From: Muribaculaceae bacterium
GTDB taxonomy: Bacteria > Bacteroidota > Bacteroidia > Bacteroidales > Muribaculaceae
DNA length: 54,562 nt
Assembly: GCA_017621055.1 (NCBI GenBank)
Contig: JAGATX010000026.1
Span: 1 to 54,562, forward strand
Reading direction: 5' to 3'
The notes beneath the pieces are model-generated. The model saw only the letters and a program-made list of their open reading frames with translations, made no database searches and was not told where the DNA came from. How positions within the stretch are numbered: the stretch's first letter is position 1; each line of letters starts with the position of its first letter. Below are positions 18,118 through 25,103 of the stretch, in pieces. The position numbers and the translations under genes are program-made.

Positions 18118-19488
18118 TCAAATCGTTTTTTTCACGCGGCTGCGTTCGGGGTATAGATTGTTTGCCCGCCGGCCTATGTTCTTTGCCCATCCCAACGGCA
18201 TCCCGTTGTGGCACACAAGCACATAGCCTTTTGGCGCATCGATGTCGGCGAGGGCTTCGCCGCGCAGATATGCCGCGGCCGTGGCCGTGTCGACGTCTAT
18301 GCGGTTTGTCGCGGAGATATCGAGGGTCGTAGCCAGCGCCGCGGCGTGTGCCGGCGCCAGGTCACGGCCTCGAGGCGATGCCAGGGGCAGGCCGCCGCGA
18401 AGCAGGAGTACGCCCTTTGTCGCCGCCAGCGTCCCGATGAACTCCGCATGGTGGCGCGGTACCAGCTCAACGGCATCGGTGCCGGTGGCTATATGGCTGT
18501 CGGTCAGACTCGGGAACAATTGTGCGGCGAGAACTGCGCCGTCGCTGTTGACTTTTGGCAGACGCCGCGGCCGGGGATAGCCGGAAGCGGTATCGTCGCC
18601 CTCCTTGCGGACGGCGGCGATGAAAAAGCCCTCGCCGCGGACAAGGCCCGGCATGAAACGGTAGGCCGGCAGTGCGTCGAGGCGAACCACGCCCTCATAG
18701 GAGTCCAGACCCAGTTTCACAGGGGCGCCCCCCAACTCCGAAATGATGAAATTAACATTATCCTCGTCCTCGCAAGGCGCGAACGTACATGTGCTGTAAA
18801 TCAGTACACCGCCCGGGCGCAGCCCACGCCACAGACCGGCGGCAATGCCGCGCTGAAGATCGGCGCAACGCCGCGTAAGGCCCTCGCTCCATTGCGTCAC
18901 GGCCATTTCCTCCTTGCGCATCATGCCCTCGCCGGAGCACGGCATATCGGCGATGATTATATCGAAAACTTCACCGGCGGCGCCGAAAGCACGTGCGTCG
19001 GCGCGCGTCACCGCAACGTCGGCATTGCCGAAGCGCCCTATGTTCTCCAGCAAGGCACCGCAGCGGACCGCGTCCTGCTCGTTGGCAACTAACAGCGAGC
19101 CGGCGGGCAGAGCGGCGAGGGCTGCCAGACTTTTGCCGCCGGGCGCCGCGCACGCATCGAGCACCCGCAAATCACGGCGCTCGCCTCCTATGGCGGCGAC
19201 GGCGGCACCTACGGCCTGCGTCATGCTCATCGACGAGGCTTCCTGGACATAGTATCCTCCGGCATGCCATGCCGCATCGCCGGCAAAGAACGGCCTGTCG
19301 GGCAGATAGATGCCGTCGGCGCACCACGCCACCTGGCCGGTTGCCGGCGGAAGGGGGTACGATCGCCCCGGCACACGCCGCACGCTCACCGGCGACGCCT
19401 CGTCGGCAAGAGCCGCCAGCACCGTGGCAGCTGCGGGGATGGTGGCTTGCATACGCGCCACGAAGGCATCGGGCAGGTGGCGGCTCAT
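18118..19488 (-). CDS. RsmF/NSUN-type rRNA cytosine-C5 methyltransferase
   Basis: This 456-residue SAM-dependent methyltransferase is predicted to modify a cytosine in 16S rRNA. Diagnostic motifs are VLDACAAPGGKS (SAM binding), IIADMPCSGEGMMRK (first active-site Cys) and IYSTCTFAPCEDEDN (second, catalytic Cys). The C-terminal extension (about 300-456) matches the layout of RsmF-type enzymes rather than RsmB. It overlaps the upstream nuclease gene by 4 bp (ATGA) and is followed after 3 bp by the ABC exporter gene. Confidence 0.9.
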   Translation of the reverse strand: MSRHLPDAFVARMQATIPAAATVLAALADEASPVSVRRVPGRSYPLPPATGQVAWCADGIYLPDRPFFAGDAAWHAGGYYVQEASSMSMTQAVGAAVAAIGGERRDLRVLDACAAPGGKSLAALAALPAGSLLVANEQDAVRCGALLENIGRFGNADVAVTRADARAFGAAGEVFDIIIADMPCSGEGMMRKEEMAVTQWSEGLTRRCADLQRGIAAGLWRGLRPGGVLIYSTCTFAPCEDEDNVNFIISELGGAPVKLGLDSYEGVVRLDALPAYRFMPGLVRGEGFFIAAVRKEGDDTASGYPRPRRLPKVNSDGAVLAAQLFPSLTDSHIATGTDAVELVPRHHAEFIGTLAATKGVLLLRGGLPLASPRGRDLAPAHAAALATTLDISATNRIDVDTATAAAYLRGEALADIDAPKGYVLVCHNGMPLGWAKNIGRRANNLYPERSRVKKTI

Positions 19489-20237
19489 AGGCAGCGGCTG
19501 TTGAAGATGGCGGCGGCTTCGGCGCGAAGATATGGCAGATCGAGCACATAGGGCCGCTCATAGTCGGGATGGAAAGTGCCCAGATGGCCGGCGGCGACGA
19601 CAATGCCGTATTCCTGCTCCAAAATGTAGCGGTAGAGGCTCACCTGAAGGGCATAATGGTGATAGACGGTATCGGGCACGTGCTCGACAGGCGCGAGGGC
19701 ATGACGTCCATAGCGGTCGCTGTCTATGACTGCACCGGCGGAGTCTACAAGTTTCGCTGACCGTTTCCAATCGTAAATTTCGAAGTTATGGCCGTCGTAT
19801 GCCAGAAAATCAAGTGTGCCGGCAATGCGCGAACGCTCGCTGTATATTTTCCATTCCGTGCGGTAAGGGATGAGGTGCACCTCGGCGGCAAAGCGCATGA
19901 AATGACGGAATGCCTTGTCGGCCAAGGCTTCGGCATCCGGTTCATAACCGAGATAGTGGCGCTCTATGCGGTCGTGGAGCTGTGTGCCCAGCGTGCGGGC
20001 CTGCTCGCCGCGAGCAGCCCACTCAGCCTTGATTTGCTCGGCGGTATGTGTCGGCGTGGCCTTGCGTGCCGCCCAGTAGTCGGCGTCGAAGGCTGCGAAA
20101 AGGCTCTCCACGATGGTGGTTACGCTGTCGCACAATACCTCGCCACCGGCCGGCGTGGTAGCCGTGTAGGTGTGGCTGTCCGCATCGAAATGTATGCGGC
20201 GGTCGCGTGCGTGGGTGTTGGTATCGTTGTAACTCAT
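19485..20237 (-). CDS. RecB-like PD-(D/E)XK nuclease
   Basis: This 250-residue standalone nuclease-fold protein has motifs in the RecB/Cas4 order: GTQLHDRIE (His88), AGTLDFL (Asp143), YDWKRS (Asp156-x-Lys158) and QVSLY (Gln198 to Tyr202, the QxxxY motif). It is predicted to be a metal-dependent DNase; no helicase or cysteine cluster is present. I use the ATG at 20235-20237. The frame continues upstream, but those codons are the translation of tRNA-Gln. The stop overlaps the RsmF-like start by 4 bp. The biological role is unknown; repair is as likely as defence. Confidence 0.75.
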   Translation of the reverse strand: MSYNDTNTHARDRRIHFDADSHTYTATTPAGGEVLCDSVTTIVESLFAAFDADYWAARKATPTHTAEQIKAEWAARGEQARTLGTQLHDRIERHYLGYEPDAEALADKAFRHFMRFAAEVHLIPYRTEWKIYSERSRIAGTLDFLAYDGHNFEIYDWKRSAKLVDSAGAVIDSDRYGRHALAPVEHVPDTVYHHYALQVSLYRYILEQEYGIVVAAGHLGTFHPDYERPYVLDLPYLRAEAAAIFNSRCL

Positions 20238-20257
20238 AAGAGCGCTTTCCGCGCTTG

Positions 20258-20274
20258 AGGAACAGGCCCTAAAA
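20258..20274 (-). repeat. Possible orphan MITE/IS end next to tRNA-Gln
   Basis: Read on the minus strand, TTAGGGCCTGTTCCTCAA matches 16 of 18 positions of TTAGAGCCTGTTCCCCAA, the target-site-plus-terminus of the element at 22711-23048. It starts 2 bp beyond the tRNA 3' end. The match is short, so chance similarity is possible. Confidence 0.3.
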
Positions 20275-20275
20275 G

Positions 20276-20346
20276 TAGTCTCACCAGGATTCGAACCTGG
20301 AAACTCAGCTCCAAAAACTGATGTGTTACCATTACACCATGAGACT
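20276..20346 (-). tRNA. tRNA-Gln (anticodon TTG)
   Basis: The minus-strand sequence folds as a 71-nt tRNA: acceptor AGTCTCA/TGAGACT with discriminator A, D-loop with GTAATGGTA, anticodon stem TCAGT/GCTGA with loop TTTTGGA (anticodon TTG), and TTCGAAT in the T-loop. CCA is not encoded. It is the first element of the nuclease-RsmF-ABC run and has its own promoter at 20386-20416. Confidence 0.95.
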
Positions 20347-20385
20347 TTCCATGACATGAAACCCCGGCCTGGGGCTTATGCGGTG

Positions 20386-20416
20386 CAAAGTTACGGAGTT
20401 TTGGCCGTTCCGCCAA
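20386..20416 (-). promoter_or_regulatory. Promoter of tRNA-Gln
   Basis: On the minus strand, TTG (complement of 20414-20416) and TAACTTTG (complement of 20386-20393) are separated by 20 bp. The -33 element lies in the left arm of the dyad CGCCAAA-tttttt-... at 20411-20429 shared with the rel promoter. Confidence 0.6.
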
Positions 20417-20423
20417 ATTTTTT

Positions 20424-20454
20424 TTGGCGCTTTGTGAAATGTATTGTATTTTTG
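20424..20454 (+). promoter_or_regulatory. Promoter of rel, close to the start codon
   Basis: TTG at 20424-20426 and TATTTTTG at 20447-20454 with a 20-bp spacer match the consensus. The ATG at 20462 is only 7 nt after the -7 element, so the transcript should have almost no leader. Confidence 0.6.
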
Positions 20455-20461
20455 TAGTACA

Positions 20462-22714
20462 ATGGAAAAAGCGGTTTATAATCTCACCCCCGAGCAGGAG
20501 GACAGAATGGTCGACGAGGCCTTTCAGGACCTCCTCGCCGGGTATCTGGCCAGCAACCACCGCAAAAAGGTGGAGATAATAGAACGCGCCTACCGGTTTG
20601 CACGTCAGGCGCATCAGGGCATACGTCGCCGTTCCGGCGAACCTTACATCATGCACCCCATCGCCGTGGCCAAGATTGCCAGCCAGGAAATAGGTCTGGG
20701 TTCAACGAGCATATGCGCCGCCCTGCTCCACGATGTGGTCGAGGATACAGATTACTCCGTCGATGACATACGCCAGCATTTCGGCGACAAGATAGCGCAG
20801 CTCGTCGAAGGCCTCACCAAGATTTCCGGAGGCATTTTCGGCGACAAGGCCTCGCTCCAGGCCGAGAATTTCCGCAAACTGCTGCTCACTATGAGCGAGG
20901 ATATCCGCGTGGTGCTCATAAAGATGGCCGACCGTCTCCACAACATGCGCACCCTCGGCTCGATGGCTCCCAACAAACGCTACAAGATAGCGGGCGAGAC
21001 CCTATACATATACGCGCCGCTGGCCCACCGCCTGGGCCTCTTCGCCATAAAGACCGAGCTGGAGGACCTCAGCTTCAAGCACGAGCATCCCGACATATAC
21101 GAGAACATATCGCGCAAAATCGCCGTGTCGGCACGTCACCGCGCGGAAGTTTTCACCGATTTTGCCGAGCCCATAAAGGCCAAGCTCGACGAGATGGGGA
21201 TAAAATACGAGGCCACGGCACGCCTCAAGTCTATCTATTCCATCCACAACAAGATGGAAAAGAAGCATCTGCCTTTCGAGGAGATCTACGACCTCTATGC
21301 CATGCGCATAATCTTTGAATGCGACGACCGCGACAAGGAAAAGAGCATATGCTGGAGCATCTACTCGGCAATAACCGACCTATACCGCGTGCATCCCGAA
21401 CGTACGCGCGACTGGATTGTCACCCCCAAGGTCAACGGCTATCAGGCTCTCCATCTCACCGTGATGGGTCCCGACGGAAACTGGGTGGAGGTGCAGATAC
21501 GCTCCCGGCGAATGGACGAAATCGCCGAAAAAGGGTTTGCCGCCCACTGGAAGTACAAAATCGGCGAAGGCGACGAGGAATCGGAACTCAATGCATGGCT
21601 CAAAACCATCAAAGACATCCTCGACAACCCCGAACCCAGTGCGATAGACTTTCTCAACACTCTCAAACTCAACCTTTTCGCCTCCGAGATAGTGGTTTTC
21701 ACGCCCGCCGGCGAACTCATCACCCTGCCCACGGGCGCCACGGTGCTCGACCTCGCTTTCGCCCTCCACACCGAAATCGGCATGCACTGCATAGCCGCCA
21801 AGGTGAACCACAAGCTGGTGCCCCTGCAGCACGAGCTCAGCAGCGGCGACCAGGTGGAGGTCCTCACATCAAAAACTCAGGTGCCGCTGCCAGAATGGGA
21901 GAATTTCATGGTCACCGCCAAGGGCCGCACGCGCCTGCGCAAGGCCCTGCGCGCCGCCCGCCAGCCTATGGTGTTGAAAGGCAACGAAATACTGTGCCGA
22001 TGGCTCGAAGACAGCAAAATTCCCGACAATAACCTTGTAATCACCAAGATACAAGGCATATACCACGTAGGCAACCGCGACGACCTATGCTACCAGTTAG
22101 GAGCCGGCGAGATAGCCCTCGGCGATTTTCTGGTCAACACGCTGCGCCGTGCCCTCGAAAGCGCAAAGCCCGGACGCGCCACATCGTTGCTGTCGCGGAT
22201 ATGGCCGTTGAGCCGGAAGAAAGACGCCGAACCCGAGGCAGAACCCGCGCCCGAGCCCATCAGCACCAAGCAGATATACTCTCTGCGCGTAGGCCCCGAC
22301 GGCGCGAACTTCAAACTGGCGCCATGCTGCTCGCCTATACCCGGCGATGACGTAATGGGCTTCATAGCCGATGACGGAAAGGTGGAAATCCACTCGCTGG
22401 ACTGCCCCGAGGCGCAGGTGCTCAAGGCCGCCTACGGCTCCCGGATTATCGCAACCGAATGGGAAAGCACCGACGAGCGCTTCCTCGCTCACATCCGCAT
22501 CGAGGGCATCGATCGCCGAGGCATCCTTCAGGAACTTACCCAAATGATTTCCACACATCTGGGCATTGACATCCGCAAGGTCGACATCGAGGCCACCGGC
22601 GCCGTATTCCACTGCGACCTGTGGGTGCGCGTGGCCGACTCCGATGTTGTTCACGATCTATGTACCCATGCCCGCAAAATCCACGGCGTCCAGTCTGCCG
22701 TTCGTGTTAATTAG
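20462..22714 (+). CDS. rel: Bifunctional (p)ppGpp synthetase/hydrolase
   Basis: This 750-residue RelA/SpoT-family protein makes and degrades the stringent-response alarmone. The HD hydrolase domain keeps its HDxxED motif (LLHDVVEDT, His90-Asp91...Glu94-Asp95). The synthetase domain has TPKVNGYQALH and EVQIRSRRMDEIAEKG. TGS (about 390-455) and C-terminal ACT (about 665-745) domains follow. Both activities are predicted intact. The ATG at 20462 matches the family N-terminus; an in-frame TTG-like extension to 20444 falls within the promoter. The present stop TAG (22712-22714) is completed by the first base of the inserted element. Without the insertion the protein would gain Leu-Val-Leu and end at a TGA overlapping the next gene's ATG. 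Confidence 0.95.
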   Translation: MEKAVYNLTPEQEDRMVDEAFQDLLAGYLASNHRKKVEIIERAYRFARQAHQGIRRRSGEPYIMHPIAVAKIASQEIGLGSTSICAALLHDVVEDTDYSVDDIRQHFGDKIAQLVEGLTKISGGIFGDKASLQAENFRKLLLTMSEDIRVVLIKMADRLHNMRTLGSMAPNKRYKIAGETLYIYAPLAHRLGLFAIKTELEDLSFKHEHPDIYENISRKIAVSARHRAEVFTDFAEPIKAKLDEMGIKYEATARLKSIYSIHNKMEKKHLPFEEIYDLYAMRIIFECDDRDKEKSICWSIYSAITDLYRVHPERTRDWIVTPKVNGYQALHLTVMGPDGNWVEVQIRSRRMDEIAEKGFAAHWKYKIGEGDEESELNAWLKTIKDILDNPEPSAIDFLNTLKLNLFASEIVVFTPAGELITLPTGATVLDLAFALHTEIGMHCIAAKVNHKLVPLQHELSSGDQVEVLTSKTQVPLPEWENFMVTAKGRTRLRKALRAARQPMVLKGNEILCRWLEDSKIPDNNLVITKIQGIYHVGNRDDLCYQLGAGEIALGDFLVNTLRRALESAKPGRATSLLSRIWPLSRKKDAEPEAEPAPEPISTKQIYSLRVGPDGANFKLAPCCSPIPGDDVMGFIADDGKVEIHSLDCPEAQVLKAAYGSRIIATEWESTDERFLAHIRIEGIDRRGILQELTQMISTHLGIDIRKVDIEATGAVFHCDLWVRVADSDVVHDLCTHARKIHGVQSAVRVN

Positions 22715-23048
22715 AGCCTGTTCCCCAATATATGTTGAATTCTCGGCCGCATATCGTAGAACTGATTTTGACATGTGAAGAAGGAGTGTACTTGCAGCAC
22801 ACGACTGATGAACATGACAAAAGACGTCTGCGAGATGCGCTCAGAAACTATTATTTTTCGACTCGATATACAACATAATTTAAAATATAGCCTTTATCCT
22901 CAATGAAGTTAGCATCGCCTCGGTCACTTTTTTGCGCTTTTGTACGCCGTCCTCGGTCGTTATGGTACACCATAACACCCTCAGCCGTCGAACAAAATCG
23001 CTCAAAGATCGACCGTCGAGAATTTAACATATATTGGGGAACAGGCTC
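22714..23048 (+). mobile_element. 335-bp MITE-like element (IS5/IS1031-like ends, TTA duplication)
   Basis: The ends GAGCCTGTTCCCCAATATAT and their inverted copy extend about 32 bp, with one mismatch in the first 32 (TATGTTGAATTCTCG at left, TATGTTAAATTCTCG at right). The element is flanked by direct TTA repeats at 22711-22713 and 23049-23051. The interior is AT-rich, has no transposase-sized ORF (longest noticed: 40 codons on minus, 22851-22973), and carries a 7-bp dyad GTTATGG/CCATAAC at 22959-22976. The TNA-type 3-bp duplication and the GAGCCTGTT-type end suggest mobilisation by an IS5-family (IS1031-group) transposase. That family call is inference. Strand is arbitrary. Confidence 0.82.
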
Positions 23049-23056
23049 TTAGTATT

Positions 23057-25075
23057 ATGAAAAGTCTGCGCAACAGTCTGCTCGACAAAATATTCATCAT
23101 CCTGGCGGCTGCCGCCGTCATAGTGTGGTTCTACCCCCACCAGGAGTCCAACCGTTTCTTCTATCAGGAGGGGCGCCCATGGAACTACGCCAAACTGATA
23201 GCACCCTTCGACATCCCCGTCCATGCCGACTCGGCCACCATCCTTGCCGCCCGCGATACCCTGGACAAGCACTTTGTACCCATCTACGAGCTTAACCAGC
23301 TTATCATCGACACCATAGCCAACAATCTGCCGGCATCCCAGGACCGGCGGCTGCGCCAGCGCCTCGCCGCCGAGTTGCGCCGTCTCTATGCCTCCGGCGT
23401 GGTCGATGTCCGCACTAAGGACGAAATCAATGCCGGCAACCTACCTAAAATCAGGCTCCTCGACAACAACGTCATTTCCGAGATGAACACCTCCGAGCTC
23501 GTATCGCCCCGCGAGGCATACCTTTATCTGGACTCCGCCATCACTGACCCCGACCTTCACTCCTATTTCGCCCACGCGGGGCTGCAGAACCTGCTGCTGC
23601 CGAACTATACCCGCAACGAAGACGAGTGCCGCCGACACTATGAGTACGACTATCTCACCCTCACGGCCGACCGCGGCATCATCCTTCAGGGCCAGACAAT
23701 TATTGACAAAGGTGCCATTATTTCGAGTCAGGACTACACCAACCTGCACACCTACGAGCAGATGCTCGCCGAGCGCAATTCATCGGAAAAACAATCCAAC
23801 ATCCTCATGATTGCCGGGCAGGCCGCATACGTGCTCCTCATACTGGGTGCCCTGATGCTCTACTTCTTCTACTTCTGCCCGGACATCTACGGCAACCCCC
23901 GCGCGCTGATTTTCATCTACCTGATGCTCACGGTGTTCTTCCTGCTGGGCATTGGCCTCAACTTCTTCGTCAATCACGGCATCTACATCGCCCCGATGAT
24001 GATAGTGCCCATCCTCGTGCTTGTGTTCTTCGACGGCCGCACCGCCCTCTTTGTCCTTGGCGCCGAGACTCTTATCTGCGCGGGCGTCACGGCCTTCGCC
24101 CTCGAGTTCATCTTCCTGCAGTTCTGCGCGGGCTGCGCCGTGGTATACTCTCTGCGCGAACTCAGCCGCCGCGCGCAGCTGCTCCGCACCGCCATTTTCG
24201 TGGCGCTGTCGTACCTCACTGCCTACTTCGCCCTGGAACTGCTGATGAACGGCTCATTCGAGGGAATTACTCGAAGCATGCTGGTATTCCTGCTCATCAA
24301 CGCCGCGCTGACCTCCACGGCCTACGTGCTTATGTTCCTTGTCGAGAAAACCTTCGGCTTCATATCCGTCGTCACCCTCGTGGAGCTCGCCGACATCAAC
24401 AATCCGCTGCTGATGCGCCTGAGCAACGAGTGCCCCGGCACCTTCCAGCACTCCATAGCCGTGAGCAACCTCGCCGCCGACGCCGCCGCCCGCATTGGCG
24501 CCAATGTGCAGCTGGTGCGCGCCGGCGCACTCTACCACGACCTGGGCAAACTCGCCAATCCGGCATTCTTCACTGAAAATCAGCACGGCGTGAACCCCCA
24601 CGACGCCCTCGACCCCGAGCGCTCGGCCGCGATAGTGATTTCCCACGTGCCCGAAGGCCTGAAAATCGCCGAAAAAGGCGGTCTGCCGGCCGTAATTCGC
24701 CGTTTCATCACCGAACACCACGGCAAAGGCCTCGCAAAGTACTTCTACTTCACGGCATGCAAGAAAAATCCCGACGGGAAAGTCGACCCGGCACCCTTCA
24801 CATATCCCGGACCGAACCCGCAGAGCCGAGAGACCTCAGTGATGATGATGGCCGATGCCGTGGAGGCCGCCTCCCGCTCCCTGAAAGACCACTCGCGCGA
24901 GGATATCTCCGCCCTGGTCAACAACATCATCGACACTCAGATAGCCGACGGCCTCCACAACGAGAGTACCCTCGCCTTCCGCGACGTCCCCGCTATCAAG
25001 GAGGCATTTACCAAGCGCCTGATGACAATCTATCACAGCCGCATAGCCTACCCCAAGAAACCCGACGCACAATAA
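23057..25075 (+). CDS. 7TM-HD family phosphohydrolase (PgpH-like, probable c-di-AMP phosphodiesterase)
   Basis: This 672-residue integral membrane protein has one N-terminal helix (about 11-27), an extracytoplasmic 7TMR-HDED domain (about 35-245), seven predicted membrane helices (about 250-430) and a cytoplasmic HD domain (about 450-640). Metal-binding motifs are visible: FQHS, YHDLGK and EHHGKG. By family it hydrolyses cyclic di-AMP; substrate specificity is inferred. Its ATG starts 8 bp after the right end of the MITE. In the pre-insertion arrangement it would overlap the rel stop (ATGA), so alarmone and cyclic-dinucleotide enzymes were translationally coupled. The element now supplies its upstream region. 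Confidence 0.88.
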   Translation: MKSLRNSLLDKIFIILAAAAVIVWFYPHQESNRFFYQEGRPWNYAKLIAPFDIPVHADSATILAARDTLDKHFVPIYELNQLIIDTIANNLPASQDRRLRQRLAAELRRLYASGVVDVRTKDEINAGNLPKIRLLDNNVISEMNTSELVSPREAYLYLDSAITDPDLHSYFAHAGLQNLLLPNYTRNEDECRRHYEYDYLTLTADRGIILQGQTIIDKGAIISSQDYTNLHTYEQMLAERNSSEKQSNILMIAGQAAYVLLILGALMLYFFYFCPDIYGNPRALIFIYLMLTVFFLLGIGLNFFVNHGIYIAPMMIVPILVLVFFDGRTALFVLGAETLICAGVTAFALEFIFLQFCAGCAVVYSLRELSRRAQLLRTAIFVALSYLTAYFALELLMNGSFEGITRSMLVFLLINAALTSTAYVLMFLVEKTFGFISVVTLVELADINNPLLMRLSNECPGTFQHSIAVSNLAADAAARIGANVQLVRAGALYHDLGKLANPAFFTENQHGVNPHDALDPERSAAIVISHVPEGLKIAEKGGLPAVIRRFITEHHGKGLAKYFYFTACKKNPDGKVDPAPFTYPGPNPQSRETSVMMMADAVEAASRSLKDHSREDISALVNNIIDTQIADGLHNESTLAFRDVPAIKEAFTKRLMTIYHSRIAYPKKPDAQ

Positions 25076-25103
25076 CCGGCCGCAAAACTGCGTTATATTG
25101 TTG

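Noticed and set aside
20238-20357. N-terminal extension of the nuclease reading VSWCNGNTSVFGAEFPGSNP
   Set aside because: These codons are the translation of tRNA-Gln and its flank; the real start is the ATG at 20235-20237.
22714-23048. Intact insertion sequence
   Set aside because: At 335 bp with no ORF above 40 codons it cannot encode a transposase; called a non-autonomous element instead.
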